From NCBI RefSeq assembly GCF_963855985.1, contig NC_087119.1:4504001-4568000 (forward strand): DNA of 64,000 nt. The letters are read 5' to 3'. The DNA is from Ostrinia nubilalis (lineage: Eukaryota > Arthropoda > Insecta > Lepidoptera > Crambidae). Of the stretch, positions 10,570 through 22,500 are shown one piece after another. How positions within the stretch are numbered: position 1 is the first letter of the stretch; every line of letters starts with the position of its first letter. Made by a program: the position numbers and the translations under genes. The notes under the pieces are model-generated. The model made no database searches and was not told where the DNA came from. It worked only from the letters and a program-made list of their open reading frames with translations.

Positions 10570-13500
10570 CTGAAATGATATTGTTTGTTTAAATTTTTTA
10601 ACCTCGTCAGTTTTTAATTTTAGACTTTAGTTCGTGTTACAGTTTAGTCACTTACAGTTTGTTTCTGCAAATTCTGCACCGGCAGGTTTCCTACGACTCC
10701 GGCAAGACCATGCAGCAGAGATTCTTGGAACATAATATCTTCCTCTTGATCTTCCACCAGACCCGGGCTTAGAAGTGCTTCATCGACTATTGAACCATCT
10801 GATAGAGCTACTAAACCACGTTTGTCTTTTTTCCCTGAAAAGTAATGATTCAATTATTTTAGGATGATATAAAGAAGGATGACGTCTAGGTAATATTTTG
10901 TCGTAGTTATTTCCATACCTGCTTTTGTTCCATCGGCAAGCTCCTTTTCGGGGTTATCTCTTTTGTCTCTTTTCTTGGAGTCTCGTTTGAACAAGTTATG
11001 TGACACAGTGTCATCAATGTATTGGACGTTAGCAGGGTTCAGCAGAGATCCTGATAGCACGACACTAGTGCCTTTGGATGGTCCTATGGGCCGGGAAGGG
11101 AAGGTCTGCGGCTGTCTCATTTGCTGTACGGGCACCGGTATTTGTTGTGGAAGGTTCAGAGAGTTGTATTGATCTGCAGGAATCTGTTGCACACTGTTGA
11201 CCAGTTGCTCGGACACTATTCTGTTTCCTAATTGACCGTTCACGTACTCTTGTTGAATTTGAAGACCGTTGGGTAGTTGTATAGGGATCATTTGCTGAGG
11301 TCCAACAAGGTTGAGGTTCTGAGGTCTTTGCAGCTGGCCACCCACGAGGAAGTTTCCATTACCCAGAGGAGTTGCCATCGGCGGCGGCGGCTCGGTCACA
11401 GGTTCGGTGGCAGCCTCAATGGGAGTGCCGTCGTGCTTGAAGTGGTGAGCATGGTGATGTTTGTGGTCTTTGTGTGCTTTTCCAGCGGTTAGGGCCACAT
11501 GGTATATTTGCAGCATGGTTACTTCACCGATCAAACCAGGTTGTCCTGAAAAAATTGGTATAGATTGTAAATATCGGGAGAAGTCACAAGTTTCATAATA
11601 ATATACCTTTTAAAATCTGGTGAGAGATTATAAAACGTTACGATACTTACTAGGTTTTGGCTCCAGTGGTGGATCTCTGTTGAACAGCTGTGACTGGTCC
11701 TGTCCGGTCACGGCTACTCCTCCGCCTTTGATTACATGTCCTACAAGCTGCAAATGAAAAATATAAATTACAAACGTGGCTTGCCTGTCCAAGTCTGTAC
11801 AGAAGTATTTATTTTATGTGAAACAGCGACTGCAGCATACCTTGTAAAATTAACGTCACCGTCTCATGTAGCTTTTAATAAATATAACATTATTAATTAT
11901 GAATATCCGACACTTATGAGGTAATACGTCGAAGGGATGAAATTAAATTATGACATTTCTGCGACGCAAATAACTTTGTTACTGAAAATGTAAATACAAT
12001 TTTAATGGGCAATATTTCATTACTTTTGAATAATTTATTATGAAATGCCATCTTTCCTGGATACATGCCTACATTTAAAATAAGATAATGTATTTTTTCA
12101 TTTCCTGGTAGAGCGAGGGCTACAAATTCCAAAGATATAGTGTAAAGTTACAGGAGCTCATCAAGACTATTTTAGCGAACACCAGTCAACCAATGCGAAG
12201 TTTTTCGAATTCTATTCGGAAGGACCTTTGCTTTCAATTTCATTTAACTAATTGCCACCCCTTAACAGTTGTGAAGTTAAGTTTATCTTTGCATATAAAT
12301 ATATCTTCATCTTACCCTATTATGGAAACCTCTGCCGACTCTCTCTGCGTTCACCCAAATCTGCCATTCGCCGGTCTTGCCGTTCCACGATTGGCAGGAG
12401 TGGTACCATCTGGAAGAATTCGTTTTCAATTAAAAGTTTGAATGGATTAGCCCTTCTGAACATGTTGTTATCTACGGGCACACTCAATTGGAACAAAACA
12501 GTAGGTAATTTAATTTAATCTGTTTTCTACGAAAGACGGGTGGGAGCGAGCTTAATAAACATTGAAATCGGTCATTGTGAAAGATGTAAGTACCTGTACT
12601 GTAAGTTTTATGTGTTTAGTTATTTAATATAAAGATAATGTTCCCTAATATAATGAGATGCTTTATTATGTCCATAGAAAATAAGGCTGGGTTGCACCAT
12701 CTTACTTTGACTTTAACAAACGTCAAAAATCTGTCAAACTCCATTCAAAATACACCGTTTATCGTTATAGTCACGGTGAAAGTTAGATGGTGAAACTCAG
12801 ACTTAGTCTGTATTAACAGTGAAAGGATTTGTCAAATTACATAAATATTTTATATTAAATATCAGTCAATCAATATCCTCACGTGCATGCTATTTTACGG
12901 CAAGCTGCGCCGCGTCCGCGTGACGTCGCTAATCGCTTGAGGGGATTGATACTTTAATTTAGCTACGTATAATGTATTTTAAATGCAGCTGGAGCAGGAA
13001 CTCGCTAAGACTGAAGATGCCACAAGCTGCCAAGCTAGCGGTTCTTCCTGTTAGAGTCAATCTATAAATGCATCGCCTTGATTGAATAACGGAAGTTTTA
13101 CACGGAACTTCACTTTGATACATTATTCGCCTGAAAATCTTGGACGGTTGGGGTGATTATTGTACTTATGTCTTATTGATCACTGCCTTTCTGAGCATTT
13201 GTGGGACGCTAATCAAATTTAAGCCCATCGACTTTGAAATTATAATAGAAAAGCAAAAGTTGTGTTTATTTGAACACCAATGTTACATTAACAATTGCAA
13301 ATTTTTCTTTCTTTTAGGCTGAGTTGCACCACCTAACTTTAACGGTAACTGTGACGTTTAACCGGTCGTTTTTGTATAGAGTTTAACAGATTTTTGACGT
13401 TAAAGTAAGATGGTGCAACCCAGCCTTAGAAGGCATAAGTTAATTGTCACGGCAAATTTAACCTTGGTGACCTAGCTGGACACAGGCCAGTTAGTCAATT

Positions 13501-16500
13501 GCAATGTTCCATGAACAATATTAAGAGCCATTTCACAAAAATATTCCGCGCGAATTTAGGTAAAAGCTGTCAACGCAACGTCAAAAGAGTAAAAAGAACG
13601 CTGAAATGGACAAAAAAATTTTGAGCCGTGACCGTATTAAGACTTGATTTAAGTTATTAATTTTAAGGTAGAATGAGGTATTCAAAATTGATTAATTAAT
13701 TTAAATTTTTAATAGAGTTTATTAAGTCTTTTATTTTTCAATTCATAATGAAACACGAACAGGTATAATATGTAAAATATATATTAAGTACAAAATAAAG
13801 ACAGTCACATAGTGAAAAATAAATCTGCCCCCTTACAGCTCCATCATCGGACCCTGGATACGAAATATTCGTCAAGGCGAATCACACAAGCCTTAACTCC
13901 ATAGGGTTCTATTGTTTTGTTACGGAGGTGGCCATTGCATCTTCTCCAAATCCATTATCAGACAGAGCTAAGAAATAAATAAATAAATATTATTATAAGT
14001 AAACAAATAACTAAAATAATTCATCTTACTATCTTACTTTTTACTAGTCTTACTAATATTATAAATACGAAAGTTTGTGTGGATGTCTGGATGTTTGTTA
14101 CACTTTCACGCAAAAACTACTGAACAGATTTTGATGAAACTTTACAGTACAGTACAGCAGTACTAGGCAGTCTGTGTTCAACTATCACTTGGGTCGGACG
14201 TTCCTATCGCAAGACCTTTGGTTCACTCAGTTCCGATACGACTCTAGTGCTGTGTAATTATTTTCGTGAATACACTGAGTTTATTAATTTCTACGAGTGG
14301 ATTTCATTTTGCCTGAGACCTACGCCATGAACCAGGGTTCAGGAACCAGAAGACCTTGTCGCCAGCGACAGCGACGCTCATCCATCCCTGGCGTCGACCA
14401 GAATAACAATGTATAGGCTATTTATGACGATCTGTGACAAACTAAATTTCAAGCGGGTGAAGCCGCGGGCAATACTACATATTTCATACTAGCTTTTTGC
14501 CCGCGACTTCTTCTGCGATGAAGTGGAAAATGGTTCTAATAGAATTAAAATATTCTAAGAAAATTAATTTTGTTAAATGATTATATTTTTTGATATAAAA
14601 TCTACACATCATTTATGTTTAAATATTTGAATACTTACAAAATTATGAGATCTTTCTAAAACAAAATTAAAACACTACACCTGCCGCAGATTTCTTTGTA
14701 AACAATGTTTTTTTGTTTTTCCTTCAGGTGCTAAGGTGGTGATTACCAGGCTATTGTCTGCGCATACTCTGGAGTATTCCACATACAACTGGTCGTCGGA
14801 GAAGCATAGATTTCCATTAAGTCTACTCCCGCTACCATATGGAACTCCGCTAAAACTCGTGAGGGCGCCAACACTTGCTTTTGTATCGAAAATTAGTATG
14901 AGCAGCTGCGCACGCGGTTGCTCGTTGCAGGCTCTATGCAACCACACCATTTTAAACCGTGGTCCCTAAGCATGAGATGGGAAACTGCACTCTCTTGAAT
15001 TCTCTTGAATTTGATGGTGTAAGGGGAATCCTAGGAATGAATACAGACTTTCCAATGGAATCTCCTCATCAATATTGCGAAATTGCGAGTTGCAATGCAA
15101 TGTTACGTTTTCACTTGTTATTTTATTGTAATCTGACCTTGATTTTTCAAACACGTGTCAAAATAAAAAAAATAATTTAAATCAAAAGTACTAAGAAATA
15201 TTTCATTGATATCAACTTAGAAACAAGCACAAATCACAGAAACTAAAGGGAAATGTGACAAGGGACAAATTGGAACATATTGCTTGTGAAAGCAATGATA
15301 ACAGTAGCGACGTCATTATGTAAACAGTTTATATTGCTTGCAAAGTACTAAAGATTATTCGAACGTTGAATACTGATACCGCAATGGATAATGAGCACAT
15401 AATTTGATTTCTTTGCGTGTGTGAATTTCTAATACGACACTGAGTTTCGAACTCAGCGCATTACTTAGCATCTCTCTATATTTATATGGAACCAAGTTAT
15501 CTCCAAAATAACATTCCACACCTTTTTAACCTAGTCAGGTAATAATTTTAATAAAATACGAAGCACGTCATCTATCAATAGGATATAAAATATGTATATT
15601 TTAGAAGTTAATAAATTATGCATAAAATATAAACACTTTAGAAGTTTAGTTAAATCGTAGAATTTCTGAAAAACAAGTACTAAAATCGTACTGAAAAAAA
15701 AAGTATTAATATGTTATCTAATTTATTTATTAAACGTCGAATTTTATCAAAGATTTTGGACTAAAGTTTTTGAAAATATTTTATAGCCAACATAGAAAAA
15801 AATTAGGATTCTAAATCGTGAAAGAAATTTTTTTCGGAGCCTATTGCCTCCAAACAAACAAACAAACAAACAATTAAATCTTTCCTCTTTTATTAGTATA
15901 GATTTAACAACAGAACAAAACGCTTCTTTTTCTTCTTCACGAAACAAAACTCAAAGCGGATAAATAAATAAACAAATCTTTGGACAATTTCACAGCGCCA
16001 TCTAGTCCAAAAGTAGGCAACCAATATGCTTGTGTTAAGGGTGCTATCATAATGGATATACTTTTTTATAATTTAATTATTCAATTAAATACATGGTACC
16101 TACATATTATACATAGTTACACCCAGATCCGTCAAAGAAATTAAAATTCATCATTTCATTTACTGCTCGGCCGGCCGACTCGAAACAGCCTCTCGGCATA
16201 GTATCAAATGTATTTGGTCGCCGTACAAATCACCGCTTCACGACACGAACGCACGTAAACGTCACGGCGGGAAAAATGACACAGGTCCTGCCTTGACGGG
16301 CGCTCGCGCCATACTAATCGATGTCGGCTTGCGCATTGTAATTTATACTGATATTCACATCAATATTTTGACAAAGTGGTTACTAATATTTAAACAATAA
16401 CTGTAGAAATCAATTCTACAATGAATATTCTTTATTTTGGGATACTTTTATTGCAGTTATTGCTGTGTTTTTAAACCAAAAACCACGATCAAAATGTGAC

Positions 16501-19500
16501 GTTAATCTTCAAATTTGCCAAATTATTTTTAGATTTTACTCAATAATGGTAATGAAATTCAAGAATCTATTTCATTAATGAACTACAAGAATATATGTCC
16601 GATGATTACTTTATATTTTTAAGCTTATTATATGAGCATAAATAATAGATACAGGACTTTGAAAATGAGTCTGCGGCAATTTTTTCGTAAAATGGTTGTG
16701 GGAGATGGGGCACTGTGAATTAAGCAAAAGAGTTTTAGTAAATCCGTTTCATTAATGGTCAACAACAAGGATCGACCTATCTTTCGCAGTTATTAAATAA
16801 TCTCTGGGTATTGCTTAAGATAGTAATTCATGCTTCCAAAATCTTAGAAATTCGCACGAAAATGTAAAATGGCTCTTAACGCTTTGTCACTAATTTGATT
16901 GAGTGAAACTGTATGAATTCATTTTCATGCTGCTATATTTGCAACGCGCGTAACGTTAGGCAACGATACAATATGAAATGCAACATTTACAAAAACGTCG
17001 ATTTACGCAAATCGTGCGCATTTGCTATTATGAATACATTTCTAGTCAATGAAGCGGTGTAAAAACGAAAGGCGTGGCTACGTAGCTATTATTGCGTAAA
17101 CATAATCTAAATATCTCCAATCTAAATGATGATTACTTTGTTTTCTGAATACATAAATATTAGGAGATCCTATTGATTGTTTATTTAAAATAAACATAAT
17201 GTACCCGCATACAAGGTTGCAAATCGCATTAATGCACAGTCTATCTGTGCCAGAGGGAAAATCCGTAAGACGTAATGTAGTTATTGAATATTCGGGACAG
17301 AAATAGAATATGCGGTTATTTGGGATGCACGAGAATCGCGTGTGCATTTACTGTACCTATTAGCAAGCCACATATGCTCAGGCATGGCATCAAGCAATGC
17401 TATTAGGAGTTAGATAAAGTTTAGGATTACAAAATCGACAAGTATTTTTCAATATATTTTTATTTTTTAAGTACATACAAGTACCTAGTACATCTAATTT
17501 TAAGTTTCTCTAGTCGAGTCTTTTTCTCATAATATTATCATGCTAAGGAAGTCGAAGAGTAGGTAGCTCTTAAAATTGCCTACACTACATAGGTAGTCTA
17601 TACTCAACACGTTACGCGTAGACAGATCCCGCTAGTCACCATAGAAAGTGAAATGGCATGATCCGTTGCGCTTTGTCTCGTAATTTGACACTTCAGTGAT
17701 ACAGTTCTCGTAATACAAAAGCAAGATGTTGCTTGCTTGAATATCTTCTGTTGTAAAAAGAAAACACTAGGCGTGTGGGCGACCTGTTTCGTTGTTGAAA
17801 ATACTGTCATAACCCAGTGGCCGAGTTATAGAATTATAGGCGACAAAAATGTTCGCGACTCATAGTTTATTCGCACACGTGATGGCAGGCACAATTTGTC
17901 CAGAATTCTCGAGACGCTCGCACCACGTTCGTGTGGGTCTTAAAATGTAAAGAACGATATAAATAAATAGAAGAACCACTGGTTTCCCACATATTATGTA
18001 CATTTTAGTGGATTACTAATGTTTGGCCAAAAAACGTTTCCCAAATTATCACATCGCAAACAACGTTTCGCAAATTTTCATTTGGCAAATTTTCATTTGG
18101 CAAAACAACTTATTGCAAATTTTTAATTCGCAAATGTCGTGTTTGGCATATTATTGTTTACCAAATTATTGTTTGGCAAAGTATGTTTTGCCAAATGTTT
18201 CATTTGGCAAAAATATTTCACGATAAACAATTTACAAAATAATTTGATTGGTGCATAGAATGGAATACAAATAAGCCTGTGGTTATTATTTTGTTTCGTG
18301 AGTAGTAAATATAAAAACAATCTATATTAATTTTCATATTTCATTCTTTTTTTTCGAAATTTCCAAATGATTCATTAACAATAAAGGTGATTCTAGCGCT
18401 CGGCGGCCGCTGCCGCGGCACGCTTCGCTCGCCTTCGCGCGTTAATGGTCACTGTTCTAACCTAACCTAACCTACTATTTTCTGCAATACCTACTTTCTG
18501 CAACCATACTGTTTTCTGCAATCTCTTTGTTTTACATAAAATTCTTGTGAAAACCATGATCATGTGCCTATGCTTTGATTTGTGGGTAACGGTGGGTAAG
18601 TATGTGAAGTGTCAATTTGACCAAACAAATTATTTGGGATATAATATTTGGCAAAATAAAACATTTGCTATATAAACATTTGCCAAGTAAAATTTGGCCA
18701 AATGATAATTTGACCAAATGAATTAGTTGCGAAAAGTACAGTTGCTAAAAGTTCATTTGGGAAATGAAACTTTGGCGATAAGTTGTTTGCGAAGTGAAAT
18801 TTGGCGAAAAGTAATTTGGCCAAACGGAAGGATACCACATTTTAGTATTTAATAGCCTCATGTATCACGATTGGATTTATCCGATATAATTTTCGTGTTA
18901 CTCCATCTAATATCAATGATTTAATGATTAGGATGAAGTGGTCTACCAATTAGATATTGCAAAGCTAGTTAATACATAGTGACCGCATTCATAATCATTT
19001 CCGCAAAATGTGCCTCAATCTGCAGCCAGCGCGGTTAAAGCGACGTATAAAGTTACATAAACTGAATTAAGTAGAGTAGCTATTAATTCGACCTACGCGA
19101 GATTCTTTACTCATTAACGATTATGTATAAATATTTAGTTAAAGTTAATTGATTGATATTATCTTCATTAATACATAATTTTGTGTAAACATGTAATTAT
19201 GTATTTAGCTGTAATCAGCGAGCTCGAGTTCTAATTTATATTTGTTTCTGTTAGCTAACAATTTAGCCCAAATAATTTTATAATTCTGGTGGGATTTGTA
19301 TGATAGTAATTATAATTTAGACTTTATAAATTTCATTAGACATATTAGTTAAATATTATTATATGTATTTCAGAAAATTACAAAATACCTACTTCAGTTA
19401 ATATCCAATAACTTGTTTATTAATCAAAGCAGCAATTTCATAGGTAAGCACGTATTACGTATGTTGAAGTTGATAAATGATTAAATTGCAAGCTTATATT

Positions 19501-22500
19501 TTACCAACTCAATGAAGTTTGACACGCAAGGTGCTTAATTAATTACAGACCTGGATATTCACTAAAACCTTTAAAAAGCTTGCGTTTATTTTGTTATATA
19601 TTTTTCTATTTTAACCTATGGGGTCCAATGAATCACAACGAATGAATGCATTTTGAAGCGTAAATATGGGTGATGAATCGCGAAAATGTCAATAGCTTTT
19701 AATTGATGGATGGGTAACGGTATCCATCTTGCTAACGAACTATTGAATAAGGGAATAAAAATTGTATATTCAGGTATTGGTTTTCTTCGACTTCACTTTT
19801 CAACTTTCAGTTGGCAGTCTTAAAATTTGTACTTTACTTTAGATATGCTTTAGATTCCAAAGAATCCCCTCTAAAGAAGACATACCAAAAAATTTGTTTA
19901 ATCGATACCCTTTCAAATACTGATATGCTCTAATATTAATATAATTTGCCGATCTGTAATCCATTTATGGTCCTGAACTCCCGATGCAGTGGTAGGGTTA
20001 AGTGCTTTTTAAAAGCCTATTTGCAAAAATAAATGAGTTTTATGAGTTTTTAATCTCACTTGCAAAATATAAAATTTCAGCTGATAGCTATCGGTGACAG
20101 CATAGCAAAAACTCGTACACGAATGTTACAATATAGGCACAGCTAAACACATAGAGCGGTTACATTTCCTAGTGCATGTAATGTTTGATTGCATTACACG
20201 AATCATGTTTTGTTGGATATTAAACCTCTGGGTCTCGAAGCTCGTGGCTTATTAAGATTGGTCGGTCTAAAATTAAAATTTGCAATCGCATGCAACTAGT
20301 TCTTACGATTGCATAAAACTGTGAAGAGATAATAATACCACGCTTCGTTTCACTCGCTCCGGCAATAAAATGTTTAATTTTGTATAGTTATAGGTACATT
20401 GCCTTCATACTTTATACTCAATGGTACGAACTTTCAAAATGTATTTGTCTAGAGATCATTCACATTGATATTACAAAAGCCAAACAAAGTAAGTACCCAC
20501 ATACTTCTACGAAATTCGGAATTACCTTCGCTTTTCAGCATCAAAGGCTAATGATACCGAATAAGCTCAAGAACCCCGTATAAATATGTTAGGAAAATAT
20601 TTGTATTGGAAAGAGCTTTTCAGTATTTATTGGTTATTCCGGGAAAGGGCTTGATGTAAACATGTAATTAAAATTGTTTGATCAATTAGATCGGACGACG
20701 TCAATTCTTAGAAGTCTTGAATGGGAGCTGGAGATTTAAGAATTTATTCTCTTCTTTACATTCGTAATTTGGTTTGGTTAAAAAAGCTTGAATGAACCCT
20801 AGCTGAATGATGAGTTTAGATTTAGAATTAAAGAGAACTAAAATTCTATCAGTTCAACCAAAACGATGTTTTTGGTAATTACCTACTTATTTCGTACTAG
20901 CGGCCGCCCGCGACTTCGTACGCGTGGATCCCGTTTTACCCCCTTCATCTATCGTACGTGGTTTAGATTTTTTTATACAAATGTTTTTTCCCGCTAACTC
21001 CCGTTCCCGTTGGAATTTCGCAATATCCTGTTGTAACTAAGCTTTAAGTTTACGAAGGGACCTGCATGCCAAATTTCAAGCGTCTAACTTAAGCGGTTTA
21101 GATTTTTCATACAAAAGGATTTTCCCGGTAATTCCTGTTCCTGTTGGAATTTCGGGAATTCCTTTCTTAGTGTACCTAAGCTACGTGCCTTATAAATTTC
21201 AAGTGCCTACGTTTAGCCGTTTAGGCTGTGCGTGGGTATGTCAGTGAGTCAGTCATACAAAAGGAATTTCCCGCTAATTCCAGTTCCCGTGGGAATTTTG
21301 CAATATCCTGTTGTAACTAAGCTTTAAGTTTACTTAGGTACCTGCATGCCAAATTTTAAGCGTCTAACTTACGCGGTTTAGATTTTTTCATACAAATGTT
21401 TTTTCCCGCTAACTCCCGTTCCCGTAGGAATTTTGCAATATCCTGTTGAAACTAAGCTTTAAATTTACTAAGGTACCTGCATGCCAAATTTCAAGCGTCT
21501 ATCTTACTTGGCTTAGATTTTTTCATACAAATGTTTTTTCTCGCTAATTCCCGTTCCCGTAGGAATTTTGCAATATCCTGTTATAACTAAGCTTTAAGTT
21601 TACTAAGGTACCTGCTTGCCAAATTTCAAGCGTCTAACTTAAGCGGTTTAGATTTTTCATACAAAAGGATTTTCCCGCTAATGCCCGTTCCCGTGGGAAT
21701 TCCTAAGTATCCTATAACCTGCCCAGGAGTATGAAGAATAATTGTGCCAAGTTTCGTTAAAATCCGTCGAGTAGTTTTTGTTTCTATAAGGAACATACAG
21801 ACAGACAGACAGACAGACAGACAAAAATTTTACTGATTGCATTTTTGGCATCAGTATCGATCTTTAATCACCCCCTGATAGTTATTTTGAAAATATATTT
21901 CATGTACAGAATTGACCTCTCTACAGATTTATTATAAGTATAGATTATAATAAGTAGTCATGAGTATTCACACTAACCAAACAAACAAATTGAGATTCCG
22001 AGAAGAAGTATTGGTTCAAATTCAAATACCTTGTATTTCTAAACACAATGTAATGAAATTCTAAGTATTTACTTAATTATAATGTATTCTCTTGTTACAT
22101 ACAAGTTAGTAGAAATAAAATTTTCAGGGAAAACTACTAGGTATAAGCCTCTGTTTTGCGTAGGTATTTATGAAGGTGGTTATGAAAGATAAACCAATAA
22201 AAATAAAATGTTAACGTATTAAAGTAAGGGAATATCAGATCTGCATGCATTTTATGCTCCGAAATGGATTTCAATATTGACCGTAACACTTTAATCCTCT
22301 TATTCATTTATGAAATAAGTATCTAGCTTTTACCTATACTGTGCCTATGACTTCGAGATATTTCTCTCTATGCGTCTCTCAGTCAGAGTATAGATTTGAA
22401 AAAACACATAAGATGCCTACGTCATATACTTCTTATAAGTTCTACACTGCTCGTAAATTTTAAGTTACATTAATTATAGTCGAATACTCTTATTCATAAT

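Noticed and set aside
11277..11492. Plus-strand frames opposite gene A exon 6, and similar ones opposite gene B exon 5
   Set aside because: Shadows of the real coding exons, without starts or codon bias of their own.
12410..12500. An open minus-strand frame (FQLSVPVDNNMFRRANPF) running into WYHSCQSW with an apparent frameshift, as if gene A were broken
   Set aside because: A good acceptor TTCTTCCAG/A at 12410 starts the exon exactly at the Trp, and the missing domain piece is found at 22973-23093 with matching phases. No frameshift is needed.
18459..18477. TTAGG units taken as a telomere or chromosome-end scar
   Set aside because: Only about three units, and they lie at the centre of a foldback element, so they more likely belong to it.
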